A stretch of 64,000 bases of DNA from Chryseobacterium pennipullorum (GTDB taxonomy: Bacteria; Bacteroidota; Bacteroidia; Flavobacteriales; Weeksellaceae). Within the stretch, counting starts at the first letter, position 1. Each line of letters opens with the position of its first letter. The notes beneath the pieces are model-generated. The model was not told where the DNA came from. It did not search any database and saw only the letters and a program-made list of their open reading frames with translations. This document shows, in pieces, positions 8,489-18,377 of the stretch. The translations under genes and the position numbers were made by a program. The DNA lies in assembly GCF_003384725.1 (NCBI RefSeq), contig NZ_QNVV01000003.1, positions 310,001-374,000 on the forward strand, in the 5' to 3' direction.

Positions 8489-9667
8489 TTACTCTTTTAT
8501 CCTCAAAAACTCTTTCGCAAGTTCAATCATTTTAGGGTCGCCAGTATATTTTCCATGTTCGTCAGATAGTTTTACTGTTGGAATCCACTCTTTATTAGGA
8601 GCCTGTACACCGATAAGTTTCATCACGATGTTCATTGGTTTCAGTCCTACATCATTGGTAAGGTTGGTTCCTATTCCGAAAGATATTCCGATTTTTCCAC
8701 GGCAGTAATTGGTGATTTCCTCTACCTTCTCCAGATTCAGTGCATCTGAAAATATAATGTATTTAAACATGGGATTGATGCCGTTGTTCTGGTAATGGGC
8801 AATGGTTTTATCAGCGAATTCCAGCGCATCACCACTATCGTGACGTACACCATCAAAAAGTTTGGCAAATTTCTTATCAAACTGCTGGAAAAAAACATCC
8901 GTAGTATAAGTGTCGGAAAGGGCTACTCCAAGATCGCCTCTGTATACATCTACCCAATGTTCCAAAGCTAGCTCATTCGCCATTTTAAATCCATATTCTG
9001 CAGCATGGAACATAAACCATTCATGAGCATGGGTTCCAATTGGTTTCACTCCGTACTTCATGGCAAAATGAACATTAGAGCTTCCGATAAATGTAGATTC
9101 TTTTTTCTGTGTTAAGGCTTCCATAACAAGATTCTGTACTTTATAAGAATGCCTTCTTCTGGTTCCGAATTCTGCGAAAGTGACACCCAGCTTAGCCAAT
9201 GAATCTGCCTTCTCAATGGTTTTACTCATCACAACGTCATTAGAATCTCTTTCCATATGATTCATCTCATAATGAAGCTCGCTGATCAATGCGAGCAAAG
9301 GAACTTCCCAGAGAATTGTCCGGTACCACAGCCCTTCAACGGTTACTGAAAGATCACCTCCCTCCTGGATGATTTTTACTTCAGAAGGATCATAGTGGTA
9401 GCCTTCCAGAAAGTCCAGGTAGGGGAGATCGATATATGGACAGGTTCTGGCCATGAATTTTTTTTCATCTTTGGTGAGTTTTAATTCTGCCATTTTGTTG
9501 ACAGCCTCTTTTAGGGCAACATCAAAACCTTCAGGAAAATGATGCTTTCCTCTGTTGATAAATTCATATTTTACAATAGAGCCTGGAAATAATTTTACCA
9601 CTGCATTTTGCATGGTTATTTTATAGAAATCATTATCTAGAATAGAGTTCAGTCTTACGTCGTTCAT
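8489..9667 (-). CDS. pncB: Nicotinate phosphoribosyltransferase
   Basis: This enzyme joins nicotinate and phosphoribosyl pyrophosphate to give nicotinate mononucleotide, the entry step of the Preiss-Handler NAD salvage route. The 392-residue length fits bacterial PncB. Typical segments are NDFYKITMQNAV at the N-terminus, FGTRRRHS near residue 170, a phosphoribosyl-site-like VRHDSGDALEFADK and a GIGTNLTND loop. The start is at MNDVRLNS, below a TAtaTTTG box. It is a cytoplasmic housekeeping enzyme. Confidence 0.95.
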   Translation of the reverse strand: MNDVRLNSILDNDFYKITMQNAVVKLFPGSIVKYEFINRGKHHFPEGFDVALKEAVNKMAELKLTKDEKKFMARTCPYIDLPYLDFLEGYHYDPSEVKIIQEGGDLSVTVEGLWYRTILWEVPLLALISELHYEMNHMERDSNDVVMSKTIEKADSLAKLGVTFAEFGTRRRHSYKVQNLVMEALTQKKESTFIGSSNVHFAMKYGVKPIGTHAHEWFMFHAAEYGFKMANELALEHWVDVYRGDLGVALSDTYTTDVFFQQFDKKFAKLFDGVRHDSGDALEFADKTIAHYQNNGINPMFKYIIFSDALNLEKVEEITNYCRGKIGISFGIGTNLTNDVGLKPMNIVMKLIGVQAPNKEWIPTVKLSDEHGKYTGDPKMIELAKEFLRIKE

Positions 9668-9686
9668 AATATGTGTAATTTTAACG

Positions 9687-9694
9687 CAAATATA
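9687..9694 (-). promoter_or_regulatory. Candidate -7 box for pncB
   Basis: The minus strand reads TAtaTTTG, the Bacteroidota -7 consensus, 20 bases before the pncB start codon. No convincing -33 TTG at the usual spacing was found. Confidence 0.45.
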
Positions 9695-9699
9695 AAAAT

Positions 9700-9737
9700 T
9701 TAAAATAAAAATCGTCTAAATGTAAGACGATTTTTTT
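9700..9737 (-). terminator. Terminator of the dps gene
   Basis: An 11-bp perfect stem (AAAAATCGTCT with AGACGATTTTT) with a 7-base loop lies 27 bases after the dps stop, with a U-rich 3' side. Confidence 0.75.
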
Positions 9738-9763
9738 GAAATATTTTGATGATATGTATTTGT

Positions 9764-10240
9764 TTACTTTCCCAGATAGGAATTGTACATCCAGACTTCT
9801 TTTTCCTGTTCGGTAATATAGTCGCTCATCTGAGAGTTTGTCCCCTCATCGCCCGCTTCATCCGTAATGTCTAAAAGCTCTCTTTGAAGGTCTATCACAA
9901 CTTTGAATGAACTTAAGATCAGCTCAACACTTTTCGAAGCATCGGTTACTTCTTTGCTTTCTTTAATGGTGGCTACTTTTAAATAATCAGAATAGTTGTG
10001 CGCTGGGGTAGCTCCTAGCGTAAGAATCCTTTCTGCAATTTCATCAATTTTTAAGACCAGACTATTATAAAGCTCTTCAAACTTCGGGTGAAGCGTAAAG
10101 AACTGGTCACCTTTAATATTCCAGTGAGAACCTCTTGTGTTCTGATAGAATACCGAATAGTTGGCCAATAGTACATTTAGTTTTTCTGAGATTTTCTTGC
10201 AATCGGCTTCATTAAGGCCGATAATACTAGCGTTTTTCAT
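9764..10240 (-). CDS. dps: Dps-family DNA-binding/ferritin-like stress protein
   Basis: This cytoplasmic mini-ferritin oxidises and stores Fe(II), detoxifies peroxide and may coat DNA. The ferroxidase signature is visible as RGSHWNIKG followed by LHPKFEELYN and KIDEIAERI. From the chosen Met (MKNASIIG) the protein has 158 residues, the normal Dps length. The frame extends upstream to 10339, but the added residues have no family match and a candidate promoter lies at 10355-10362. The C-terminus is short and not strongly basic, so DNA binding is uncertain. Confidence 0.9.
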   Translation of the reverse strand: MKNASIIGLNEADCKKISEKLNVLLANYSVFYQNTRGSHWNIKGDQFFTLHPKFEELYNSLVLKIDEIAERILTLGATPAHNYSDYLKVATIKESKEVTDASKSVELILSSFKVVIDLQRELLDITDEAGDEGTNSQMSDYITEQEKEVWMYNSYLGK

Positions 10241-10354
10241 ATGTATATATTTATTTTTAAAGGTCATGTACAAGGTGCTATCGTTAGCCTTTTTTGAATG
10301 TTGGCTGTTATGGTTACAGATAGCAGTTAATACGTTCATTACTGTTTACTATTT

Positions 10355-10362
10355 CAAATTTA
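10355..10362 (-). promoter_or_regulatory. Candidate -7 box for dps
   Basis: The minus strand reads TAaaTTTG 115 bases upstream of the chosen dps start. The -33 element is not clear. Confidence 0.4.
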
Positions 10363-10597
10363 CGAAATATCGTGCCGAACTCTACGAATTATCAATAGAT
10401 GGTAACTATAAGAAATTTTTTTAAAATAGTTTGGATTGATGAGGTTTTTAACAATATAATACAGGTGTTATGGTTCCTTTATGCTCTGTCAAAACTTTCG
10501 GAAAACTGACTTGTTAATTTCCTGGTATTATTCCCCGGTTATTGAATTTTTAAAAATTAGATAATGATTTGTTAATACATCCGGGTTGCTGATTTTC

Positions 10598-10605
10598 TAG
10601 CTTTG
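10598..10605 (+). promoter_or_regulatory. Candidate -7 box for the phosphodiesterase-like lipoprotein gene
   Basis: TAgcTTTG matches the -7 consensus and lies 31 bases before the ATG. No -33 TTG sits at the usual distance. Confidence 0.45.
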
Positions 10606-10636
10606 CACTCAAATTCTACAAATACTATAAATAGTT

Positions 10637-11584
10637 ATGAAAAAGATCTTGTTATATCTCATGATATCATTCTTTGTATTTTCGTGCAGTACCCATGATA
10701 CGGAAGCACAAATCAAAACTGAAGAAAAGTACCAGACGAAAAATGTAGTGCTGCTTATCGTGGACGGGCCCCGAATTTCAGAAACATGGGAAGCGGCTAA
10801 CCAAGAGAATATCCCTAATAGGGTAAGCCTCCTCAGCCAGGGAGTATTTATCAGTAATTTTAAAAATAACGGAACCACCAATACCAATCCCGGACATAGC
10901 GCGATGTGTTCAGGAGTGTATGAGAATATCAAAAATAACGGAACTGAATTACCGGGTTTTCCATCTGTAATGCAACAGTGGCTGAAGTTTACCGGAGCAG
11001 ATAAAACAAAAGCATGGGTGATTGCTTCTAAAGATAAACTGGAAGTTCTGAATGACTGTAAACTGGCAGACTGGAAAGGCAAGTTCCAGCCAAGTGTAGA
11101 CTGTGGCGTGAGCGGAAACGGATCAGGGTATCGTGAAGACCTTATCACCATGACGAAAACCAAAGAGGTTATGGCGAAATACAGTCCAAATATGATAGTC
11201 ATCAATTTTAAAGATGTAGATTCTTACGGCCATGCCAACAACTGGAATGAATATATCAAAGCCATTAAAACGACCGATGCATCTATCAAAGAGATCTGGG
11301 ATTATATGCAGTCACTTCCTGCTTATAAAGATAAAACAACACTTATTGTTTCTAACGATCATGGCAGACATATAGATGCGAACGGAGGTTTTGCAGAACA
11401 TGGAGATGACTGTGCAGGATGCAGGCATATAGAGTTTTTTGCCATGGGACCCGATTTTAAAAAGAACACTATTATCAGCACGGGAGACTACGAGCAGATT
11501 GATATCGCCAGTACGATTGCTGAACTTCTAAGAGTTCCGGTGCAATATGCAAAAGGAAAAGTAATCAAAGAGGCTTTTAAATAA
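10637..11584 (+). CDS. Alkaline-phosphatase-superfamily lipoprotein (phosphodiesterase/sulfatase-like)
   Basis: The 315-residue product has a lipobox at Cys17 (VFSC), so it should be membrane-anchored outside the cytoplasm. Metal-site motifs of the superfamily appear in order: LLIVDG near residue 41, TNTNPGHS with the likely Thr/Ser nucleophile, FKDVDSYGHA, SNDHGRH and EHGDDCAGC. This order fits two-zinc phosphodiesterases and nucleotide pyrophosphatases better than sulfatases, since no CxPSR motif is present. The substrate is unknown. It stands alone between dps and the str operon. Confidence 0.82.
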   Translation: MKKILLYLMISFFVFSCSTHDTEAQIKTEEKYQTKNVVLLIVDGPRISETWEAANQENIPNRVSLLSQGVFISNFKNNGTTNTNPGHSAMCSGVYENIKNNGTELPGFPSVMQQWLKFTGADKTKAWVIASKDKLEVLNDCKLADWKGKFQPSVDCGVSGNGSGYREDLITMTKTKEVMAKYSPNMIVINFKDVDSYGHANNWNEYIKAIKTTDASIKEIWDYMQSLPAYKDKTTLIVSNDHGRHIDANGGFAEHGDDCAGCRHIEFFAMGPDFKKNTIISTGDYEQIDIASTIAELLRVPVQYAKGKVIKEAFK

Positions 11585-11701
11585 TTTTTCATCTAATCTT
11601 CTGGTTTAAAAAAGATTCAATAATATAAAAAGGATGCAGGTTTCAGACAGGTGCAAAAATATTTGTAAAGATTTTCGAAAGAAATAAAAATGCATAACTG
11701 C

Positions 11702-11731
11702 TTGTCAATTAAAAAAATATTATTATTTTTG
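11702..11731 (+). promoter_or_regulatory. Promoter of the str operon (rpsL)
   Basis: A -33 TTG (11702-11704) is followed after exactly 19 bases by a -7 box TAttTTTG (11724-11731). This is a full match to the Bacteroidota sigma-A consensus. It lies 24 bases upstream of the rpsL start, so the leader is short. Confidence 0.8.
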
Positions 11732-11755
11732 CACCCTAAAATAAAAAGCAATTAA

Positions 11756-12169
11756 ATGCCTACTATTCAACAATTAGTAAGAAAAGGAAGAGCCACGCTT
11801 GCCAAGAAGAGCAAATCGGCTGCCCTTGATTCTTGTCCACAAAGACGTGGTGTATGTACGAGAGTATATACAACTACACCGAAGAAACCTAACTCTGCAC
11901 TTAGAAAAGTAGCAAGGGTAAGACTTTCTAACGGTAAAGAAGTTAACGCCTATATCCCGGGCGAAGGACATAATCTTCAAGAGCACTCGATAGTATTGGT
12001 TAGAGGCGGAAGGGTGAAAGACCTACCGGGAGTACGTTACCACATCGTAAGAGGTGCATTAGACACCGCTGGTGTAAATGGAAGAACTCAGAGAAGATCT
12101 AAGTACGGAGCTAAGAGACCTAAACCAGGACAAGCAGCAGCTGCACCTGCAAAAGGAAAGAAAAAATAA
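11756..12169 (+). CDS. rpsL: 30S ribosomal protein S12 (uS12)
   Basis: uS12 sits at the decoding centre of the 30S subunit. The [10 protein letters not shown] loop (residues 42-51) and GGRVKDLPG (84-92) are intact. Lys43 and Lys88, the positions where streptomycin resistance arises in E. coli numbering, are wild type. The 137 residues end in an Ala/Lys-rich tail ([11 protein letters not shown]) longer than in E. coli. It is the first gene of the str operon. Confidence 0.98.
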   Translation: MPTIQQLVRKGRATLAKKSKSAALDSCPQRRGVCTRVYTTTPKKPNSALRKVARVRLSNGKEVNAYIPGEGHNLQEHSIVLVRGGRVKDLPGVRYHIVRGALDTAGVNGRTQRRSKYGAKRPKPGQAAAAPAKGKKK

Positions 12170-12192
12170 TCATTAAATAAGGTACAGAAGCA

Positions 12193-12669
12193 ATGAGAAA
12201 GACAAAAGCGAAAAAAAGACCGTTGTTACCAGATCCAAAGTTTAATGATCAATTGGTAACTAGATTCGTAAACAACTTGATGCTTGACGGTAAGAAGTCA
12301 ATCGCATTCAAAATATTCTATGATGCATTAGATATCGTAGAAACTAAAAAAGGAGAAACGGAAAAAACAGCCCTTGAAATCTGGAAAGATGCATTAACAA
12401 ACGTTATGCCTCACGTAGAAGTACGTTCTAGAAGAGTAGGTGGAGCTAACTTCCAAATCCCTATGCCAATCAGAGCTGATAGAAAAATTTCTATGGCAAT
12501 GAAATGGTTAATTAGCTACTCTAAAAAGAGAAATGATAAGTCTATGGCTTTGAAATTAGCTAATGAAGTGGTAGCTGCTTCAAGAGAAGAAGGTGCTGCT
12601 TTCAAAAAGAAATCTGATACTCACAAAATGGCGGAAGCTAACAAAGCTTTCTCACACTTTAAATTCTAA
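12193..12669 (+). CDS. rpsG: 30S ribosomal protein S7 (uS7)
   Basis: uS7 nucleates assembly of the 30S head and binds the 3' domain of 16S rRNA. The 158-residue protein begins [14 protein letters not shown] and keeps the central [15 protein letters not shown] motif. It is separated from rpsL by 23 bases and from fusA by 6, the usual str operon arrangement. Confidence 0.98.
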   Translation: MRKTKAKKRPLLPDPKFNDQLVTRFVNNLMLDGKKSIAFKIFYDALDIVETKKGETEKTALEIWKDALTNVMPHVEVRSRRVGGANFQIPMPIRADRKISMAMKWLISYSKKRNDKSMALKLANEVVAASREEGAAFKKKSDTHKMAEANKAFSHFKF

Positions 12670-12675
12670 TCTGAA

Positions 12676-14793
12676 ATGGGTAGAGATCTTAAATTTACAA
12701 GAAATATTGGTATTGCTGCTCACATTGACGCGGGTAAGACGACCACTACTGAAAGGATTTTATTCTATACAGGGGTAAACCACAAAATTGGAGAGGTTCA
12801 CGATGGTGCTTCTACAATGGACTGGATGGAGCAGGAAGCAGAAAGAGGTATTACAATTACTTCTGCTGCAACTACTTGTTCTTGGAACTTTCCAACAGAC
12901 CAGGGAAAACCTCTTGCAGATACTAAGCCTTACCACTTCAACATCATTGATACACCGGGACACGTTGACTTCACTGTAGAAGTAAACAGATCTTTAAGAG
13001 TATTGGATGGATTGGTATTCTTATTCTCAGCAGTAGATGGAGTAGAGCCTCAGTCTGAAACAAACTGGAGACTTGCTGACAACTACAAAGTTGCTAGAAT
13101 GGGATTCGTAAACAAAATGGACAGACAAGGTGCTGACTTCCTTAACGTGGTAAACCAGGTTAAAGATATGTTAGGATCTAACGCAGTTCCAATCGTTTTA
13201 CCAATCGGTGCTGAAGAAGATTTCAAAGGAGTTGTAGACTTAATTAAAAACAGAGCGATCATCTGGGATGAAGCTGGACAAGGTGCTACTTTCGAGGTAG
13301 TTCCAATTCCTGAAGACATGAAAGATGAGGTTCTTGAATATAGAGAGAAATTAGTAGAAGCTGTTTCTGAATATGACGAAACTTTGATGGAGAAATTCTT
13401 TGAAGATCCGGATTCAATTACAGAAGAAGAAATCAATGCTGCATTGAGAGCTGCTACTATCGATTTATCTATTATCCCAATGACTTGTGGTTCTTCATTC
13501 AAGAACAAAGGAGTACAGTTTATGTTGGATGCAGTATGTAAATACTTGCCTTCTCCATTGGATAAAGATGATATCAAAGGTACTGACCCAAGAACTGACG
13601 CTGAAATTACAAGAAAGCCATCTGTAGATGAGCCTTTCTCTGCTCTAGCATTTAAGATTGCTACTGACCCGTTCGTGGGAAGATTAGCATTCTTCAGAGC
13701 ATACTCTGGAAGACTGGATGCTGGTTCTTATATCTTGAACACCCGTTCAGGAGATAAAGAAAGAATCTCTAGAATCTATCAGATGCACGCTAATAAGCAA
13801 AATCCGGTAGAATATATTGAAGCTGGTGATATTGGTGCTGCGGTAGGTTTCAAATCTATCAAAACTGGTGATACAATGTGTGACGAGAAAAACCCAATCG
13901 TTCTTGAATCGATGGTTTTCCCTGATCCGGTAATTGGTATCGCTGTTGAGCCTAAAACTAAAGCTGACCAGGATAAAATGGGTAACGCTCTAGCTAAATT
14001 GGCTGAAGAAGATCCAACGTTTACGGTTAGAACTGACGAAGCTTCTGGACAAACAATCATCTCTGGTATGGGTGAGCTTCACTTAGATATCATTGTTGAC
14101 CGTATGAAGAGAGAGTTCAAAGTTGAAGTAAACCAAGGACAACCTCAGGTAGAGTACAAAGAAAACTTAACAAAAGTTGCCAACCACAGAGAAGTTTACA
14201 AAAAACAATCAGGTGGTAAAGGTAAATTTGCTGACATTGTATTTGAACTAGGACCTGCAGACGAAGGTAAGATTGGTTTAGAATTCATCAATGAGATCAA
14301 AGGTGGTAACGTTCCTAGAGAATTCGTTCCTGCTATTGAAAAAGGATTTAAAGCTGCAATGAAGAACGGTCCATTGGCTGGTTTCGAAGTTGAAGGTATT
14401 AAAGTTACTCTTAAAGATGGATCTTTCCACGCGGTGGATTCTGACGCTCTTTCTTTCGAAATGGCTGCTAAGTTAGGATTTAAAGAAGCGGGACGTGCTG
14501 CTAAGCCAGTAATTATGGAGCCTATTATGAAACTGGAAGTTGTAACTCCGGAAGAATATATGGGTAACATCATTGGTGACCTTAACAAAAGAAGAGGTAC
14601 TATCAGTGGTCAGGAAGAAAAGAACGGTGCTGTTGTAATCAAAGGTTCAGTTCCACTTTCTGAAATGTTTGGATATGTTACTACTCTAAGAACACTTTCA
14701 TCAGGAAGAGCTACTTCTTCTATGGAATTAGAGAAGTACCAAGCTACTCCACAAAACGTTGCTGAAGAAATCATCGCTAAAGCAAAAGGTTAA
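12676..14793 (+). CDS. fusA: Elongation factor G
   Basis: This GTPase drives ribosomal translocation and, with RRF, recycling. The GTP-binding motifs are AHIDAGKT (residues 15-22), switch-I GITIT (58-62), DTPGH (92-96) and NKMD (146-149). The 705-residue length covers domains I-V. It starts 6 bases after rpsG. As it is the canonical str operon copy with all motifs intact, it is probably the main EF-G rather than a paralogue. Confidence 0.98.
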   Translation: MGRDLKFTRNIGIAAHIDAGKTTTTERILFYTGVNHKIGEVHDGASTMDWMEQEAERGITITSAATTCSWNFPTDQGKPLADTKPYHFNIIDTPGHVDFTVEVNRSLRVLDGLVFLFSAVDGVEPQSETNWRLADNYKVARMGFVNKMDRQGADFLNVVNQVKDMLGSNAVPIVLPIGAEEDFKGVVDLIKNRAIIWDEAGQGATFEVVPIPEDMKDEVLEYREKLVEAVSEYDETLMEKFFEDPDSITEEEINAALRAATIDLSIIPMTCGSSFKNKGVQFMLDAVCKYLPSPLDKDDIKGTDPRTDAEITRKPSVDEPFSALAFKIATDPFVGRLAFFRAYSGRLDAGSYILNTRSGDKERISRIYQMHANKQNPVEYIEAGDIGAAVGFKSIKTGDTMCDEKNPIVLESMVFPDPVIGIAVEPKTKADQDKMGNALAKLAEEDPTFTVRTDEASGQTIISGMGELHLDIIVDRMKREFKVEVNQGQPQVEYKENLTKVANHREVYKKQSGGKGKFADIVFELGPADEGKIGLEFINEIKGGNVPREFVPAIEKGFKAAMKNGPLAGFEVEGIKVTLKDGSFHAVDSDALSFEMAAKLGFKEAGRAAKPVIMEPIMKLEVVTPEEYMGNIIGDLNKRRGTISGQEEKNGAVVIKGSVPLSEMFGYVTTLRTLSSGRATSSMELEKYQATPQNVAEEIIAKAKG

Positions 14794-14809
14794 TTTTTAA
14801 ATTAAAGAA

Positions 14810-15115
14810 ATGTCACAAAGAATCAGAATAAAACTAAAATCTTACGATTACAACTTGGTAGACAAGTCTGCTGAGAAAATCGTAAAAACGGTAAAGGCTA
14901 CTGGTGCTGTTGTAAACGGTCCAATTCCATTACCAACGAATAAGAGAATCTTCACAGTGTTGAGATCTCCGCACGTAAACAAGAAAGCAAGAGAGCAGTT
15001 CCAATTATCAGCTCACAAGAGACTAATGGATATCTACTCTTCTTCTTCTAAAACTGTTGATGCTCTAATGAAATTAGAACTTCCTTCAGGTGTAGACGTT
15101 GAAATTAAAGTGTGA
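14810..15115 (+). CDS. rpsJ: 30S ribosomal protein S10 (uS10)
   Basis: uS10 is part of the 30S head and also the NusE transcription antitermination factor. The 101-residue protein has the family core [23 protein letters not shown]. In most bacteria rpsJ is followed at once by rplC. Here it is closed off by a strong terminator and rplC lies 17 kb further on. Confidence 0.98.
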   Translation: MSQRIRIKLKSYDYNLVDKSAEKIVKTVKATGAVVNGPIPLPTNKRIFTVLRSPHVNKKAREQFQLSAHKRLMDIYSSSSKTVDALMKLELPSGVDVEIKV

Positions 15116-15143
15116 TAACTTGCATACTTTGCAATGATTATAG

Positions 15144-15175
15144 AATCCGTTCCTTTTTAGGAACGGATTTTTTTG
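15144..15175 (+). terminator. Terminator of the str operon
   Basis: An 11-bp perfect stem (AATCCGTTCCT with AGGAACGGATT) closes a TTTT loop and runs into a T tract, 28 bases after the rpsJ stop. Confidence 0.92.
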
Positions 15176-15203
15176 TTTCCCTATTCAAAACAACAACTAC
15201 CTG

Positions 15204-15236
15204 TTGTGATAGATCCAAATATTATTGATATTTTTG
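15204..15236 (+). promoter_or_regulatory. Promoter of the GLPGLI-family gene
   Basis: TTG (15204-15206) and TAttTTTG (15229-15236) are 22 bases apart. Transcription would start near 15243, which leaves the GTG at 15252 as the first usable start codon. Confidence 0.6.
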
Positions 15237-15251
15237 ATTCAAACCTATGTT

Positions 15252-16076
15252 GTGAAAACACTAATACTTTTATTATTTCCTTTATTGTTCGGTGCCCAGA
15301 CGCATCGTTTTGTATACCAGCTTGATTATAAAAAAGATTCATTGGCAAAAGATTTTACCAAAGCCAATATGATTCTCGATGTTAATCTTACTGATGTAAA
15401 ATTCTATCCCTATGATTATGCAGAAAATGACTCTTTAAATACAATCAGAGGCCGAAAGAATGCAATGTGGGATGATGATCTTCCTGCTGTTGTCCGAAAG
15501 AGAAACTCTTTTGAAAATATATCGCTCATTATGCTGAATGATTTTTATTCCTTAAAATCAAATGATAAAATCAACTGGAAACTGTCAGAGGAAACCAAAG
15601 TTAACGGCCAGTATATATTACAGAAAGCAACTTCTAATTTTGGAGGAAGACAATGGATTGCCTGGTTTTGTAAAAGTATCAATTTAAGTGAAGGGCCCTA
15701 TAAATTTCGTGGACTTCCGGGACTCATCTTTGAAATAGAAGATACTCACAGGAACTATATTTTTAAACTGGCTAAAAGCATGAAGTATCCAAAGACTTAT
15801 GAAACTCCATTTCTGGAAAGTTTTATGGGAAAGAAACCTCTTCCTGTGACTGAGAAGATCATTACAAAAAAACAGCTGGAACTCTATAATGATCCTTTAC
15901 ATGAAGTTGCGGAATCGTTCAAATCAAATACTAATCCTGACAATACATTTTGGGTTTCTGGTGTACAGATTAAAAGCATAGATCAGCTGAAAGGAATGGC
16001 TGACGAACGAAGAAAAATAATGCTAAGAGAAAACAACCCTATAGAAATAGATAAAGCTGTAAAATATCCTAAATAA
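15252..16076 (+). CDS. GLPGLI family secreted protein
   Basis: This belongs to a Bacteroidota family of unknown function named after its motif, present here as FRGLPGLIFEIED near residue 155. A GTG start at 15252 gives a clean signal peptide (MKTLILLLFPLLFGAQ). A TTG at 15225 extends the frame, but it overlaps the -7 promoter box and adds residues that do not suit a signal peptide. The family often occurs with TonB receptors, as it does here with the next gene. The product is probably periplasmic or outer-membrane associated. Confidence 0.85.
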   Translation: MKTLILLLFPLLFGAQTHRFVYQLDYKKDSLAKDFTKANMILDVNLTDVKFYPYDYAENDSLNTIRGRKNAMWDDDLPAVVRKRNSFENISLIMLNDFYSLKSNDKINWKLSEETKVNGQYILQKATSNFGGRQWIAWFCKSINLSEGPYKFRGLPGLIFEIEDTHRNYIFKLAKSMKYPKTYETPFLESFMGKKPLPVTEKIITKKQLELYNDPLHEVAESFKSNTNPDNTFWVSGVQIKSIDQLKGMADERRKIMLRENNPIEIDKAVKYPK

Positions 16077-16154
16077 AATAGTATTGCCGAAGAATAGGTA
16101 AATAAATAGATGATTTCTAAAGCTAAGAATTAATTTGCTTTTCAATAATTAATG

Positions 16155-16187
16155 AGATGTTACTTTATCAGGTGCATCTTTTTTTTA
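16155..16187 (+). terminator. Possible terminator after the GLPGLI gene
   Basis: A short imperfect stem (AGATG with CATCT, plus inner pairs) precedes a run of T. The stem is weak. Confidence 0.35.
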
Positions 16188-16319
16188 TTTATAATCAAAT
16201 GGGTTTATTGTTAAGAGTATCTTTTAAGATAGTAGATGGTATTTAGAATTTTATATTCAGTTACTCTTGGCAATGAGATATATCATCCTGTATTATTTAT
16301 TTAGAATGATTAAAAATAA

Positions 16320-16327
16320 TAATTTTG
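16320..16327 (+). promoter_or_regulatory. Candidate -7 box for the TonB receptor gene
   Basis: TAatTTTG lies 14 bases before the ATG at 16342 and would place the transcript start just upstream of that codon. The -33 region is degenerate. Confidence 0.4.
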
Positions 16328-16341
16328 CAAAAAAATTAGTG

Positions 16342-18348
16342 ATGATAAGAACAGTATCTTTTTCTCTCCTTGTTTTAGGAACGACTTTAGTAAGTGCCCA
16401 AAAAAATAAGGATACTTTGAAGAGCAGTACGATAGATGAAGTTGTAATTACAGGTTCAGGATATGCTCAGAAAATTAAAGATGCCCCGGCAACAATTTCT
16501 GTAATAAGCCAGGCAGACATTAAGAAAAGAGCATACAGAGATATTACAGATGCATTACAGGATATTCCCGGTGTATTTGTAACAGGAGGAGGAAGTACCA
16601 GTGACTTTTCAATAAGAGGAGCAGAATCCGGGCAGACTTTAGTCCTCATTGACGGTAAGCGAATCAATACAAGAGAAACAAGACCCAATTCGGACGGTCC
16701 CGGAATCGAGCAGGGATGGATGCCGCCTTTGGAAACAATCGAAAGAATTGAAGTTGTAAAAGGACCTATGTCTTCTTTATACGGATCCGATGCGATGGGG
16801 GGAGTGATCAATATCATCACAAAAAAACTTACGAATACCTGGAGAGGATCCGTTGGGACCAGTCTCATTCAGCAGGTACATAAAGAATCCGGGAATACTT
16901 ATCAGATAGACGGATATACAGCAGGATCTTTAATAAAGAATCTTCTTCAAATGAAGATTACAGGAAGCTATTCTGACAGAAATGAAGATAAGTTTGTAGG
17001 GGGATTTACAGAAAGAGTGATCAAAGCCTTCGGGACAGAATTCAGCCTTACTCCGAATGACAAGAATACTTTTAAATTAAACTACGACTACAACCGTCAG
17101 GAGAGAAATCAGAACCCAGGTTACTCATTGGCTCCTACGGCAAAAAGCTCACGTAATAATTATGAAAGAAATGTACTTTCATTAAGCCATAAAGGAGATT
17201 ATTCAAACTTTCATACGAACTCTTACATTCAATATGATAATACCAACAACCCGAACAGGGATATGAGGTATGAGACGTTCCTTGCCTACAGCCTGAATAA
17301 CTTCAATATTAAAAAGCACGTGATCAGTTTCGGGGGAGAATACAGATATGAAAGACTGAATGATTTAGGAAACAAGATCAAATCCGAAGGGGATATCGTA
17401 ACCAAACTAACCCGTTGGAACTGGTCTGCATTTGCAGAAGGAAACTGGAACCTGCTTGATAAGCTTCATCTTGTCACTGGTGCCCGTCTTGATAATGATG
17501 AAAATTACGGTTCCAACTTTACACCAAGAGGTTATTTGGTATGGAATGTTAACAATAACTTCACCGTAAAAGGAGGAACTTCATGGGGATATAAAGCACC
17601 AGGCTTAAGAGCTGTAAATCCTGGATGGGGACAGGTAACCGGAGGCGGAACGCAGGACGGGGTGATCATCGGAAACAAAGACCTTAAACCTGAGAAAAGC
17701 TTTAACCAGGAATTGACCGTGATGTTTGAGGATAATAAAAAAGTGGTTAGCCTGGGTATAACAGGATTTAACACCGACTTTAAAAATAAACTGGTAGAAG
17801 TTAGAAAATGTAACAACAGCGAAGAATGTAAGCAGTTTGAAAGCATCTATAACCATATCTACGACTTTATCTCAACAAGAGAAAATTTGGGTAAGGCCAA
17901 CAGTATGGGGGTAGAAGCTAACCTGGGAGTTAATGTGACGAAAGAGATTGTATTAAAAGCCAACTATACCTACACCGATACCAAGATTAAATCGGATGAA
18001 ATTCCTCAGCTGTATAACAAACCGTATGCAAGGATTCCAAAGCATATGGTAAATGCGAACCTTTCATGGAAAGCCAGCGAAAGTTTCGAATTCTGGTCAA
18101 GAGGAAACTATAGAAGTGAGAGCCAGCCGGGCGTAAGCCGAGGAAGAGCTCAGGAATATCCGATACCTGCTTATTTCTTATGGGATCTGGGAACCGTTTA
18201 CAGGCTGAATAAGCACGTGCGATTTACCTTCGGGGTCTATAATCTGTTAGACAAAAATATACGTAATGATGCCTCCGACCCTGCAAATAACTTTGGATTC
18301 AGAGTGGACGGAATCAGATATCAGTTCGGAGCCAATTACTTCTTCTAA
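16342..18348 (+). CDS. TonB-dependent outer-membrane receptor (CirA/FepA-like, probably siderophore)
   Basis: This 22-strand barrel receptor takes up a ligand with energy from TonB-ExbBD. The chosen start gives a signal peptide ending LVSAQ. In-frame Met codons at 16267 and 16306 would add residues without signal character. A TonB-box-like segment (IDEVVITG) precedes the plug domain, with ALQDIPGVFVTGGG, IRGAESGQTLVLIDGKR and EVVKGPMSSLYGSDAMGGVINI. The barrel ends in aromatic YQFGANYFF. There is no CarboxypepD_reg extension or SusD partner, so it is not a SusC. The following PepSY and iron-permease genes favour an iron-siderophore ligand, but that is inference. Confidence 0.9.
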   Translation: MIRTVSFSLLVLGTTLVSAQKNKDTLKSSTIDEVVITGSGYAQKIKDAPATISVISQADIKKRAYRDITDALQDIPGVFVTGGGSTSDFSIRGAESGQTLVLIDGKRINTRETRPNSDGPGIEQGWMPPLETIERIEVVKGPMSSLYGSDAMGGVINIITKKLTNTWRGSVGTSLIQQVHKESGNTYQIDGYTAGSLIKNLLQMKITGSYSDRNEDKFVGGFTERVIKAFGTEFSLTPNDKNTFKLNYDYNRQERNQNPGYSLAPTAKSSRNNYERNVLSLSHKGDYSNFHTNSYIQYDNTNNPNRDMRYETFLAYSLNNFNIKKHVISFGGEYRYERLNDLGNKIKSEGDIVTKLTRWNWSAFAEGNWNLLDKLHLVTGARLDNDENYGSNFTPRGYLVWNVNNNFTVKGGTSWGYKAPGLRAVNPGWGQVTGGGTQDGVIIGNKDLKPEKSFNQELTVMFEDNKKVVSLGITGFNTDFKNKLVEVRKCNNSEECKQFESIYNHIYDFISTRENLGKANSMGVEANLGVNVTKEIVLKANYTYTDTKIKSDEIPQLYNKPYARIPKHMVNANLSWKASESFEFWSRGNYRSESQPGVSRGRAQEYPIPAYFLWDLGTVYRLNKHVRFTFGVYNLLDKNIRNDASDPANNFGFRVDGIRYQFGANYFF

Positions 18349-18377
18349 AAATAGATAAACCTAAAAAAAAAATATAA

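Larger units (their letters stand above)
10241..10636. other. Intergenic region between dps and a divergent lipoprotein gene
   Basis: This 396-base spacer has no supported gene. It holds a TAaaTTTG box on the minus strand (dps side) and a TAgcTTTG box on the plus strand (lipoprotein side). Short open frames running into dps lack any coding character. Confidence 0.6.

Noticed and set aside
10241..10339. N-terminal extension of Dps to 10339
   Set aside because: The extra residues do not fit Dps and would make it unusually long. The Met at 10240 gives the standard length.
10161..10424. Plus-strand frame of 87 aa across the dps start
   Set aside because: It overlaps the N-terminus of Dps and runs into the promoter region; there is no homology or signal.
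10609..11205. Long minus-strand frame (198 aa) opposite the phosphodiesterase-like gene
   Set aside because: The plus-strand gene has a lipobox and ordered metal-site motifs. The reverse frame is Leu/Ser-rich with no family features and is a shadow.
13083..13577. Minus-strand frame of 164 aa inside fusA
   Set aside because: EF-G is certain here; the antisense frame arises from its codon bias.
16267..16341. Upstream start codons of the TonB receptor
   Set aside because: They add residues before a complete signal peptide and lie upstream of or across the candidate promoter box.
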